NCBI GenBank assembly: GCA_002049455.2
Contig: KV918843.1
Span: 186,001-250,000, forward strand
Length of the DNA stretch: 64,000 nucleotides
Reading direction: 5' to 3'
From: Porphyra umbilicalis
Taxonomy: Eukaryota > Rhodophyta > Bangiophyceae > Bangiales > Bangiaceae
The position numbers and the translations under genes are program-made. Below the pieces are notes generated by a model. The model saw only the letters and a program-made list of their open reading frames with translations, made no database searches and was not told the DNA's origin. Position 1 is the first letter of the stretch, and every line of letters begins with the position of its first letter. Below are positions 22,201 to 35,703 of the stretch, piece after piece.

Positions 22201-25200
22201 TGGCCATTCGTGCGCGTACTGGGGTGGCCATAGAAGTATCTGGCCATAGAAGTCCAAACCACGCCTACGGTGTGCGTCCACGACGCGACCACCGGGTGTG
22301 GAGGGTGCAAACCGACGGCGGGCGTCCCCCCAACATTTGTGCATCCCAAGCACGCCGCTTGCACTGGCCATTCGTGCGCGTACTTGGGTGGCCAAAGAAG
22401 TATTTGGCCATAGAAGTCCAAACCACGCCTACGGTGTGCGTCCACGACGCGACCACCGGGTGTTGAGGGTGCAAACCGACGGCGGGCGTCCCCCCAACAT
22501 TTGTGCATCCCAACCACACCGCTTGCACTGGCCATTCGTACGCGTATTTGAGTGGCCATAGAAGTATCTGGCCATAGAAGTCCAAACCACGCCTACGGTG
22601 TGCGTCCACGACGCGACCACCGGGTGTGGAGGGTGCAAACCGACGGCGGGCGTCCCCCCAACATTTGTGCATCTCATCCACGCCGCTTGCACTGGCCATT
22701 CGTGCGCGTACTGGGGTGGCCATAGAAGTATCTGGCCATAGAAGTCCAAACCACGCCTACGGTGTGCGTCCACGACGCGACCACCGGGTGTGGAGGGTGC
22801 AAACCGACGGCGGGCGTCCCCCCAACATTTGTGCATCCCAACACGCCGCTTGCACTGGCCATTCGTGCGCGTACTTGGGTGGCCAAAGAAGTATCTGGCC
22901 ATAGAAGTCCAAACCACGCCTACGGTGTGCGTCCACGACGCGACCACCGGGTGTGGAGGGTGCAAACCGACGGCGGGCGTCCCCCAACATTTGTGCATCT
23001 CATCCACGCCGCTTGCACTGGCCATTCGTGCGCGTACTGGGTGGCCATAGAAGTATCTGGCCATAGAAGTCCAAACCACGCCTACGGTGTGCGTCCACGA
23101 CGCGACCACCGGGTGTGGAGGGTGCAAACCGACGGCGGGCGTCCCCCCAACATTTGTGCATCTCATCCACGCCGCTTGCACTGGCCATTCGTGCGCGTAC
23201 TGGGGTGGCCATAGAAGTATCTGGCCATAGAAGTCCAAACCACGCCTACGGTGTGCGTCCACGACGCGACCACCGGGTGTGGAGGGTGCAAACCGACGGC
23301 GGGCGTCCCCCCAACATTTGTGCATCTCATCCACGCCGCTTGCACTGGCCATTCGTGCGCGTACTTGGGTGGCCGTAGAAGTATCTGGCCATAGAAGTCC
23401 AAACCACGCCTACGGTGTGCGTCCACGACGCGACCACCGGGTGTGGAGGGTGCAAACCGACGGCGGGCTCCCCTAACATTTGTGCATCTCATCCACGCCG
23501 CTTGCACTGGCCATTCGTGCGCGTACTGGGGTGGCCATAGAAGTATCTGGCCATAGAAGTCCAAACCACGCCTACGGTGTGCGTCCACGACGCGACCACC
23601 GGGTGTGGAGGGTGCAAACCGACGGCGGGCGTCCCCTAACATTTGTGCATCTCATCCACGCCGCTTGCACTGGCCATTCGTGCGCGTACTTGGGTGGCCG
23701 TAGAAGTATCTGGCCATAGAAGTCCAAACCACGCCTACGGTGTGCGTCCACGACGCACCACCGGGTGTGGAGGGTGCAAACCGACGGCGGGCGTCCCCCC
23801 AACATTTGTGCATCTCATCCACGCCGCTGCATGGCCATTCGTGCGCGTACTGGGGTGCCATAGAAGTATCTGGCCATAGAAGTCCAAACCACGCCACGGT
23901 GTGCGTCCACGACGCGACCACCGGGTGTGGAGGGTGCAAACCGACGGCGGGCGTCCCCCCAACATTTGTGCATCCCAACCACGCCGCTTGCACTGGCCAT
24001 TCGTACGCGTATTGAGTGGCCATAGAAGTATCTGGCCATAGAAGTCCAAACCACGCCTACGGTGTGCGTCCACGACGCGACCACCGGGTGTGGAGGGTGC
24101 AAACCGACGGCGGGCGTCCCCCCAACATTTGTGCATCCCAACCACGCCGCTTGCACTGGCCATTCGTGCGCGTACTTGGGTGGCCATAGAAGTATCTGGC
24201 CATAGAAGTCCAAACCACGCCTACGGTGTGCGTCCACGACGCGACCACCGGGTGTGGAGGGTGCAAACCGACGGCGGGCGTCCCCCCAACATTTGTGCAT
24301 CCCAACCACGCCGCTTGCACTGGCCATTCGTGCGCGTACTTGGGTGGCCATAGAAGTATCTGGCCATAGAAGTCCAAACCACGCCTACGGTGTGCGTCCA
24401 CGACGCGACCACCGGGTGTGGAGGGTGCAAACCGACGGCGGGCGTCCCCCCAACATTTGTGCATCCCAACCACGCCGCTTGCACTGGCCATTCGTGCGCG
24501 TACTTGGGTGGCCATAGAAGTATCTGGCCATAGAAGTCCAAACCACGCCTACGGTGTGCGTCCACGACGCGACCACCGGGTGTGGAGGGTGCAAACCGAC
24601 GGCGGGCGTCCCCCAACATTTGTGCATCTCATCCACGCCGCTTGCACTGGCCATTCGTGCGCGTACTGGGTGGCCATAGAAGTATCTGGCCATAGAAGTC
24701 CAAACCACGCCTACGGTGTGCGTCCACGACGCGACCACCGGGTGTGGAGGGTGCAAACCGACGGCGGGCGTCCCCCCAACATTTGTGCATCTCATCCACG
24801 CCGCTTGCACTGGCCATTCGTGCGCGTACTTGGGTGGCCATAGAAGTATCTGGCCATAGAAGTCCAAACCACGCCTACGGTGTGCGTCCACGACGCGACC
24901 ACCGGGTGTGGAGGGTGCAAACCGACGGCGGGCGTCCCCCCAACATTTGTGCATCTCATCCACGCCGCTTGCACTGGCCATTCGTGCGCGTACTGGGTGG
25001 CCATAGAAGTATCTGGCCATAGAAGTCCAAACCACGCCTACGGTGTGCGTCCACGACGCGACCACCGGGTGTGGAGGGTGCAAACCGACGGCGGGCGTCC
25101 CCCCAACATTTGTGCATCCATCCACGCCGCTTGCACTGGCCATTCGTGCGCGTACTTGGGTGGCCATAGAAGTATCTGGCCATAGAAGTCCAAACCACGC

Positions 25201-28200
25201 CTACGGTGTGCGTCCACGACGCGACCACCGGGTGTGGAGGGTGCAAACCGACGGCGGGCGTCCCCCAACATTTGTGCATCCCAACCACGCCGCTTGCACT
25301 GGCCATTCGTGCGCGTACTGGGTGGCCATAGAAGTATCTGGCCATAGAAGTCCAAACCACGCCTACGGTGTGCGTCCACGACGCGACCACCGGGTGTGGA
25401 GGGTGCAAACCGACGGCGGGCGTCCCCCAACATTTGTGCATCCCATCCACGCCGCTTGCACTGGCCATTCGTGCGCGTACTTGGGTGGCCATAGAAGTAT
25501 CTGGCCATAGAAGTCCAAACCACGCCTACGGTGTGCGTCCACGACGCGACCACCGGGTGTGGAGGGTGCAAACCGACGGCGGGCGTCCCCCCAACATTTG
25601 TGCATCCCAACCACGCCGCTTGCACTGGCCATTCGTGCGCGTACTGGGTGGCCATAGAAGTATCTGGCCATAGAAGTCCAAACCACGCCTACGGTGTGCG
25701 TCCACGACGCGACCACCGGGTGTGGAGGGTGCAAACCGACGGCGGGCGTCCCCCAACATTTGTGCATCCCAACCACGCCGCTTGCACTGGCCATTCGTGC
25801 GCGTACTTGGGTGGCCATAGAAGTATCTGGCCATAGAAGTCCAAACCACGCCTACGGTGTGCGTCCACGACGCGACCACCGGGTGTGGAGGGTGCAAACC
25901 GACGGCGGGCGTCCCCCCAACATTTGTGCATCCCAACCACGCCGCTTGCACTGGCCATTCGTGCGCGTACTGGGTGGCCATAGAAGTATCTGGCCATAGA
26001 AGTCCAAACCACGCCTACGGTGTGCGTCCACGACGCGACCACCGGGTGTGGAGGGTGCAAACCGACGGCGGGCGTCCCCCCAACATTTGTGCATCCAACC
26101 ACGCCGCTTGCACTGGCCATTCGTGCGCGTACTGGGTGGCCATAGAAGTATCTGGCCATAGAAGTCCAAACCACGCCTACGGTGTGCGTCCACGACGCGA
26201 CCACCGGGTGTGGAGGGTGCAAACCGACGGCGGGCGTCCCCCAACATTTGTGCATCCCAACCACGCCGCTTGCACTGGCCATTCGTGCGCGTACTTGGGT
26301 GGCCATAGAAGTATCTGGCCATAGAAGTCCAAACCACGCCTACGGTGTGCGTCCACGACGCGACCACCGGGTGTGGAGGGTGCAAACCGACGGCGGGCGT
26401 CCCCCAACATTTGTGCATCCCAACCACGCCGCTTGCACTGGCCATTCGTGCGCGTACTTGGGTGGCCATAGAAGTATCTGGCCATAGAAGTCCAAACCAC
26501 GCCTACGGTGTGCGTCCACGACGCGACCACCGGGTGTGGAGGGTGCAAACCGACGGCGGGCGTCCCCCCAACATTTGTGCATCCCACCACGCCGCTTGCA
26601 CTGGCCATTCGTGCGCGTACTGGGTGGCCATAGAAGTATCTGGCCATAGAAGTCCAAACCACGCCTACGGTGTGCGTCCACGACGCGACCACCGGGTGTG
26701 GAGGGTGCAAACCGACGGCGGGCGTCCCCCCAACATTTGTGCATCCCAACCACGCCGCTTGCACTGGCCATTCGTGCGCGTACTTGGGTGGCCATAGAAG
26801 TATCTGGCCATAGAAGTCCAAACCACGCCTACGGTGTGCGTCCACGACGCGACCACCGGGTGTGGAGGGTGCAAACCGACGGCGGGCGTCCCCCCAACAT
26901 TTGTGCATCCCAACCACGCCGCTTGCACTGGCCATTCGTGCGCGTACTGGGTGGCCATAGAAGTATCTGGCCATAGAAGTCCAAACCACGCCTACGGTGT
27001 GCGTCCACGACGCGACCACCGGGTGTGGAGGGTGCAAACCGACGGCGGGCGTCCCCCCAACATTTGTGCATCCCAACCACGCCGCTTGCACTGGCCATTC
27101 GTGCGCGTACTTGGGTGGCCATAGAAGTATCTGGCCATAGAAGTCCAAACCACGCCTACGGTGTGCGTCCACGACGCGACCACCGGGTGTGGAGGGTGCA
27201 AACCGACGGCGGGCGTCCCCCCAACATTTGTGCATCCCAACCACGCCGCTTGCACTGGCCATTCGTGCGCGTACTGGGTGGCCATAGAAGTATCTGGCCA
27301 TAGAAGTCCAAACCACGCCTACGGTGTGCGTCCACGACGCGACCACCGGGTGTGGAGGGTGCAAACCGACGGCGGGCGTCCCCCAACATTTGTGCATCCC
27401 AACCACGCCGCTTGCACTGGCCATTCGTGCGCGTACTTGGGTGGCCATAGAAGTATCTGGCCATAGAAGTCCAAACCACGCCTACGGTGTGCGTCCACGA
27501 CGCGACCACCGGGTGTGGAGGGTGCAAACCGACGGCGGGCGTCCCCCCAACATTTGTGCATCCCAACCACGCCGCTTGCACTGGCCATTCGTGCGCGTAC
27601 TTGGGTGGCCATAGAAGTATCTGGCCATAGAAGTCCAAACCACGCCTACGGTGTGCGTCCACGACGCGACCACCGGGTGTGGAGGGTGCAAACCGACGGC
27701 GGGCGTCCCCCCAACATTTGTGCATCCCAACCACGCCGCTTGCACTGGCCATTCGTGCGCGTACTTGGGTGGCCATAGAAGTATCTGGCCATAGAAGTCC
27801 AAACCACGCCTACGGTGTGCGTCCACGACGCGACCACCGGGTGTGGAGGGTGCAAACCGACGGCGGGCGTCCCCCAACATTTGTGCATCCAACCACGCCG
27901 CTTGCACTGGCCATTCGTGCGCGTACTTGGGTGGCCATAGAAGTATCTGGCCATAGAAGTCCAAACCACGCCTACGGTGTGCGTCCACGACGCGACCACC
28001 GGGTGTGGAGGGTGCAAACCGACGGCGGGCGTCCCCCAACATTTGTGCATCCCAACCACGCCGCTTGCACTGGCCATTCGTGCGCGTACTTGGGTGGCCA
28101 TAGAAGTATCTGGCCATAGAAGTCCAAACCACGCCTACGGTGTGCGTCCACGACGCGACCACCGGGTGTGGAGGGTGCAAACCGACGGCGGGCGTCCCCC

Positions 28201-31200
28201 CAACATTTGTGCATCCCAACCACGCCGCTTGCACTGGCCATTCGTGCGCGTACTGGGTGGCCATAGAAGTATCTGGCCATAGAAGTCCAAACCACGCCTA
28301 CGGTGTGCGTCCACGACGCGACCACCGGGTGTGGAGGGTGCAAACCGACGGCGGGCGTCCCCCAACATTTGTGCATCCCAACCACGCCGCTTGCACTGGC
28401 CATTCGTGCGCGTACTTGGGTGGCCATAGAAGTATCTGGCCATAGAAGTCCAAACCACGCCTACGGTGTGCGTCCACGACGCGACCACCGGGTGTGGAGG
28501 GTGCAAACCGACGGCGGGCGTCCCCCCAACATTTGTGCATCCCAACCACGCCGCTTGCACTGGCCATTCGTGCGCGTACTTGGGTGGCCATAGAAGTATC
28601 TGGCCATAGAAGTCCAAACCACGCCTACGGTGTGCGTCCACGACGCGACCACCGGGTGTGGAGGGTGCAAACCGACGGCGGGCGTCCCCCCAACATTTGT
28701 GCATCCCAACCACGCCGCTTGCACTGGCCATTCGTGCGCGTACTTGGGTGGCCATAGAAGTATCTGGCCATAGAAGTCCAAACCACGCCTACGGTGTGCG
28801 TCCACGACGCGACCACCGGGTGTGGAGGGTGCAAACCGACGGCGGGCGTCCCCCCAACATTTGTGCATCCCAACCACGCCGCTTGCACTGGCCATTCGTG
28901 CGCGTACTTGGGTGGCCATAGAAGTATCTGGCCATAGAAGTCCAAACCACGCCTACGGTGTGCGTCCACGACGCGACCACCGGGTGTGGAGGGTGCAAAC
29001 CGACGGCGGGCGTCCCCCCAACATTTGTGCATCCCAACCACGCCGCTTGCACTGGCCATTCGTGCGCGTACTTGGGTGGCCATAGAAGTATCTGGCCATA
29101 GAAGTCCAAACCACGCCTACGGTGTGCGTCCACGACGCGACCACCGGGTGTGGAGGGTGCAAACCGACGGCGGGCGTCCCCCCAACATTTGTGCATCCCA
29201 ACCACGCCGCTTGCACTGGCCATTCGTGCGCGTACTTGGGTGGCCATAGAAGTATCTGGCCATAGAAGTCCAAACCACGCCTACGGTGTGCGTCCACGAC
29301 GCGACCACCGGGTGTGGAGGGTGCAAACCGACGGCGGGCGTCCCCCCAACATTTGTGCATCCCAACCACGCCGCTTGCACTGGCCATTCGTGCGCGTACT
29401 TGGGTGGCCATAGAAGTATCTGGCCATAGAAGTCCAAACCACGCCTACGGTGTGCGTCCACGACGCGACCACCGGGTGTGGAGGGTGCAAACCGACGGCG
29501 GGCGTCCCCCAACATTTGTGCATCCCAACCACGCCGCTTGCACTGGCCATTCGTGCGCGTACTTGGGTGGCCATAGAAGTATCTGGCCATAGAAGTCCAA
29601 ACCACGCCTACGGTGTGCGTCCACGACGCGACCACCGGGTGTGGAGGGTGCAAACCGACGGCGGGCGTCCCCCCAACATTTGTGCATCCCAACCACGCCG
29701 CTTGCACTGGCCATTCGTGCGCGTACTTGGGTGGCCATAGAAGTATCTGGCCATAGAAGTCCAAACCACGCCTACGGTGTGCGTCCACGACGCGACCACC
29801 GGGTGTGGAGGGTGCAAACCGACGGCGGGCGTCCCCCCAACATTTGTGCATCCCAACCACGCCGCTTGCACTGGCCATTCGTGCGCGTACTTGGGTGGCC
29901 ATAGAAGTATCTGGCCATAGAAGTCCAAACCACGCCTACGGTGTGCGTCCACGACGCGACCACCGGGTGTGGAGGGTGCAAACCGACGGCGGGCGTCCCC
30001 CCAACATTTGTGCATCCCAACCACGCCGCTTGCACTGGCCATTCGTGCGCGTACTTGGGTGGCCATAGAAGTATCTGGCCATAGAAGTCCAAACCACGCC
30101 TACGGTGTGCGTCCACGACGCGACCACCGGGTGTGGAGGGTGCAAACCGACGGCGGGCGTCCCCCCAACATTTGTGCATCCCAACCACGCCGCTTGCACT
30201 GGCCATTCGTGCGCGTACTTGGGTGGCCATAGAAGTATCTGGCCATAGAAGTCCAAACCACGCCTACGGTGTGCGTCCACGACGCGACCACCGGGTGTGG
30301 AGGGTGCAAACCGACGGCGGGCGTCCCCCCAACATTTGTGCATCCCAACCACGCCGCTTGCACTGGCCATTCGTGCGCGTACTTGGGTGGCCATAGAAGT
30401 ATCTGGCCATAGAAGTCCAAACCACGCCTACGGTGTGCGTCCACGACGCGACCACCGGGTGTGGAGGGTGCAAACCGACGGCGGGCGTCCCCCCAACATT
30501 TGTGCATCCCAACCACGCCGCTTGCACTGGCCATTCGTGCGCGTACTTGGGTGGCCATAGAAGTATCTGGCCATAGAAGTCCAAACCACGCCTACGGTGT
30601 GCGTCCACGACGCGACCACCGGGTGTGGAGGGTGCAAACCGACGGCGGGCGTCCCCCCAACATTTGTGCATCCCAACCACGCCGCTTGCACTGGCCATTC
30701 GTGCGCGTACTTGGGTGGCCATAGAAGTATCTGGCCATAGAAGTCCAAACCACGCCTACGGTGTGCGTCCACGACGCGACCACCGGGTGTGGAGGGTGCA
30801 AACCGACGGCGGGCGTCCCCCCAACATTTGTGCATCCCAACCACGCCGCTTGCACTGGCCATTCGTGCGCGTACTTGGGTGGCCATAGAAGTATCTGGCC
30901 ATAGAAGTCCAAACCACGCCTACGGTGTGCGTCCACGACGCGACCACCGGGTGTGGAGGGTGCAAACCGACGGCGGGCGTCCCCCCAACATTTGTGCATC
31001 CCAACCACGCCGCTTGCACTGGCCATTCGTGCGCGTACTTGGGTGGCCATAGAAGTATCTGGCCATAGAAGTCCAAACCACGCCTACGGTGTGCGTCCAC
31101 GACGCGACCACCGGGTGTGGAGGGTGCAAACCGACGGCGGGCGTCCCCCCAACATTTGTGCATCCCAACCACGCCGCTTGCACTGGCCATTCGTGCGCGT

Positions 31201-34200
31201 ACTTGGGTGGCCATAGAAGTATCTGGCCATAGAAGTCCAAACCACGCCTACGGTGTGCGTCCACGACGCGACCACCGGGTGTGGAGGGTGCAAACCGACG
31301 GCGGGCGTCCCCCCAACATTTGTGCATCCCAACCACGCCGCTTGCACTGGCCATTCGTGCGCGTACTTGGGTGGCCATAGAAGTATCTGGCCATAGAAGT
31401 CCAAACCACGCCTACGGTGTGCGTCCACGACGCGACCACCGGGTGTGGAGGGTGCAAACCGACGGCGGGCGTCCCCCCAACATTTGTGCATCCCAACCAC
31501 GCCGCTTGCACTGGCCATTCGTGCGCGTACTTGGGTGGCCATAGAAGTATCTGGCCATAGAAGTCCAAACCACGCCTACGGTGTGCGTCCACGACGCGAC
31601 CACCGGGTGTGGAGGGTGCAAACCGACGGCGGGCGTCCCCCCAACATTTGTGCATCCCAACCACGCCGCTTGCACTGGCCATTCGTGCGCGTACTTGGGT
31701 GGCCATAGAAGTATCTGGCCATAGAAGTCCAAACCACGCCTACGGTGTGCGTCCACGACGCGACCACCGGGTGTGGAGGGTGCAAACCGACGGCGGGCGT
31801 CCCCCCAACATTTGTGCATCCCAACCACGCCGCTTGCACTGGCCATTCGTGCGCGTACTTGGGTGGCCATAGAAGTATCTGGCCATAGAAGTCCAAACCA
31901 CGCCTACGGTGTGCGTCCACGACGCGACCACCGGGTGTGGAGGGTGCAAACCGACGGCGGGCGTCCCCCCAACATTTGTGCATCCCAACCACGCCGCTTG
32001 CACTGGCCATTCGTGCGCGTACTTGGGTGGCCATAGAAGTATCTGGCCATAGAAGTCCAAACCACGCCTACGGTGTGCGTCCACGACGCGACCACCGGGT
32101 GTGGAGGGTGCAAACCGACGGCGGGCGTCCCCCCAACATTTGTGCATCCCAACCACGCCGCTTGCACTGGCCATTCGTGCGCGTACTTGGGTGGCCATAG
32201 AAGTATCTGGCCATAGAAGTCCAAACCACGCCTACGGTGTGCGTCCACGACGCGACCACCGGGTGTGGAGGGTGCAAACCGACGGCGGGCGTCCCCCCAA
32301 CATTTGTGCATCCCAACCACGCCGCTTGCACTGGCCATTCGTGCGCGTACTTGGGTGGCCATAGAAGTATCTGGCCATAGAAGTCCAAACCACGCCTACG
32401 GTGTGCGTCCACGACGCGACCACCGGGTGTGGAGGGTGCAAACCGACGGCGGGCGTCCCCCCAACATTTGTGCATCCCAACCACGCCGCTTGCACTGGCC
32501 ATTCGTGCGCGTACTTGGGTGGCCATAGAAGTATCTGGCCATAGAAGTCCAAACCACGCCTACGGTGTGCGTCCACGACGCGACCACCGGGTGTGGAGGG
32601 TGCAAACCGACGGCGGGCGTCCCCCCAACATTTGTGCATCCCAACCACGCCGCTTGCACTGGCCATTCGTGCGCGTACTTGGGTGGCCATAGAAGTATCT
32701 GGCCATAGAAGTCCAAACCACGCCTACGGTGTGCGTCCACGACGCGACCACCGGGTGTGGAGGGTGCAAACCGACGGCGGGCGTCCCCCCAACATTTGTG
32801 CATCCCAACCACGCCGCTTGCACTGGCCATTCGTGCGCGTACTTGGGTGGCCATAGAAGTATCTGGCCATAGAAGTCCAAACCACGCCTACGGTGTGCGT
32901 CCACGACGCGACCACCGGGTGTGGAGGGTGCAAACCGACGGCGGGCGTCCCCCAACATTTGTGCATCCCAACCACGCCGCTTGCACTGGCCATTCGTGCG
33001 CGTACTTGGGTGGCCATAGAAGTATCTGGCCATAGAAGTCCAAACCACGCCTACGGTGTGCGTCCACGACGCGACCACCGGGTGTGGAGGGTGCAAACCG
33101 ACGGCGGGCGTCCCCCCAACATTTGTGCATCCCAACCACGCCGCTTGCACTGGCCATTCGTGCGCGTACTTGGGTGGCCATAGAAGTATCTGGCCATAGA
33201 AGTCCAAACCACGCCTACGGTGTGCGTCCACGACGCGACCACCGGGTGTGGAGGGTGCAAACCGACGGCGGGCGTCCCCCCAACATTTGTGCATCCCAAC
33301 CACGCCGCTTGCACTGGCCATTCGTGCGCGTACTTGGGTGGCCATAGAAGTATCTGGCCATAGAAGTCCAAACCACGCCTACGGTGTGCGTCCACGACGC
33401 GACCACCGGGTGTGGAGGGTGCAAACCGACGGCGGGCGTCCCCCCAACATTTGTGCATCCCAACCACGCCGCTTGCACTGGCCATTCGTGCGCGTACTTG
33501 GGTGGCCATAGAAGTATCTGGCCATAGAAGTCCAAACCACGCCTACGGTGTGCGTCCACGACGCGACCACCGGGTGTGGAGGGTGCAAACCGACGGCGGG
33601 CGTCCCCCCAACATTTGTGCATCCCACCACGCCGCTTGCACTGGCCATTCGTGCGCGTACTTGGGTGGCCATAGAAGTATCTGGCCATAGAAGTCCAAAC
33701 CACGCCTACGGTGTGCGTCCACGACGCGACCACCGGGTGTGGAGGGTGCAAACCGACGGCGGGCGTCCCCCCAACATTTGTGCATCCCAACCACGCCGCT
33801 TGCACTGGCCATTCGTGCGCGTACTTGGGTGGCCATAGAAGTATCTGGCCATAGAAGTCCAAACCACGCCTACGGTGTGCGTCCACGACGCGACCACCGG
33901 GTGTGGAGGGTGCAAACCGACGGCGGGCGTCCCCCCAACATTTGTGCATCCCAACCACGCCGCTTGCACTGGCCATTCGTGCGCGTACTTGGGTGGCCAT
34001 AGAAGTATCTGGCCATAGAAGTCCAAACCACGCCTACGGTGTGCGTCCACGACGCGACCACCGGGTGTGGAGGGTGCAAACCGACGGCGGGCGTCCCCCC
34101 AACATTTGTGCATCCCAACCACGCCGCTTGCACTGGCCATTCGTGCGCGTACTTGGGTGGCCATAGAAGTATCTGGCCATAGAAGTCCAAACCACGCCTA

Positions 34201-35625
34201 CGGTGTGCGTCCACGACGCGACCACCGGGTGTGGAGGGTGCAAACCGACGGCGGGCGTCCCCCCAACATTTGTGCATCCCAACCACGCCGCTTGCACTGG
34301 CCATTCGTGCGCGTACTTGGGTGGCCATAGAAGTATCTGGCCATAGAAGTCCAAACCACGCCTACGGTGTGCGTCCACGACGCGACCACCGGGTGTGGAG
34401 GGTGCAAACCGACGGCGGGCGTCCCCCCAACATTTGTGCATCCCAACCACGCCGCTTGCACTGGCCATTCGTGCGCGTACTTGGGTGGCCATAGAAGTAT
34501 CTGGCCATAGAAGTCCAAACCACGCCTACGGTGTGCGTCCACGACGCGACCACCGGGTGTGGAGGGTGCAAACCGACGGCGGGCGTCCCCCCAACATTTG
34601 TGCATCCCAACCACGCCGCTTGCACTGGCCATTCGTGCGCGTACTTGGGTGGCCATAGAAGTATCTGGCCATAGAAGTCCAAACCACGCCTACGGTGTGC
34701 GTCCACGACGCGACCACCGGGTGTGGAGGGTGCAAACCGACGGCGGGCGTCCCCCCAACATTTGTGCATCCCACCACGCCGCTTGCACTGGCCATTCGTG
34801 CGCGTACTTGGGTGGCCATAGAAGTATCTGGCCATAGAAGTCCAAACCACGCCTACGGTGTGCGTCCACGACGCGACCACCGGGTGTGGAGGGTGCAAAC
34901 CGACGGCGGGCGTCCCCCCAACATTTGTGCATCCCAACCACGCCGCTTGCACTGGCCATTCGTGCGCGTACTTGGGTGGCCATAGAAGTATCTGGCCATA
35001 GAAGTCCAAACCACGCCTACGGTGTGCGTCCACGACGCGACCACCGGGTGTGGGGGGTGCAAACCGACGGCGGGCGTCCCCTCAACATTTGTGCGTCCCA
35101 ACCACGCCGCTAGCACTGGCCATTCGTGCGCGTACTTGGGTGGCCATAGAAGTATCTGGCCATAGAAGTCCAAACCACGCCTACGGTGTGCGTCCACGAC
35201 GCGACCACCGGGTGTGGAGGGTGCAAACCGACGGCGGGCGTCCCCCCAACATTTGTGCATCCCAACCACGCCGCTTGCACTGGCCATTCGTGCGCGTACT
35301 TGGGTGGCCATAGAAGTATCTGGCCATAGAAGTCCAAACCACGCCTACGGTGTGCGTCCACGACGCGACCACCGGGTGTGGAGGGTGCAAACCGACGGCG
35401 GGCGTCCCCCCAACATTTGTGCATCCCAACCACGCCGCTTGCACTGGCCATTCGTGCGCGTACTTGGGTTGCCATACAAGTATCTGGCCATAGAAGTCCA
35501 AACCACGCCTACGGTGTGCGTCCACGACGCGACCACCGGGTGTGGAGGGTGCAAACCGACGGCGGGCGTCCCCCCAACATTTGTGCATCCCAACCACGCC
35601 GCTTGCACCGTCCATACGTGCGCCC
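19243..35625. repeat. 164-bp satellite DNA, about 100 tandem copies
   Basis: 16.4 kb of head-to-tail monomers, mostly 164 bp, some 163 from single-base loss in the C run or in TTGGG. Each monomer contains the direct repeat TGGCCATAGAAGT twice, 17 bp apart. Copies in the left part (to about 24 kb) carry many substitutions. From about 28.4 to 34.9 kb runs of monomers are identical apart from rare single-base deletions. Since 164 is not a multiple of three, open frames rotate through the monomers and stop at regular spacing, so none is a gene. The length is close to one nucleosome plus linker and the block is flanked by retrotransposons, as in centromeric or pericentromeric satellites; that role is inference. 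Confidence 0.97.
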
Positions 35626-35703
35626 ACGTTTTGCTGAGTTTCTTTTTGTGCGCGGGAGGTAGGGACACCCTTTCCGCACCCCCCCCCGGGCTTGTTCGGG
35701 GCA

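Noticed and set aside
19243..35625. Long open frames on both strands of the array (for example 423 codons at 26177-27448, minus)
   Set aside because: They follow the 164-bp period, rotate through frames and exist because the monomer has few stops; the longest depend on one-base deletions. No gene signal.
19243..35625. CRISPR-like array
   Set aside because: Repeats are contiguous 164-bp units without unique spacers, in a eukaryotic context.
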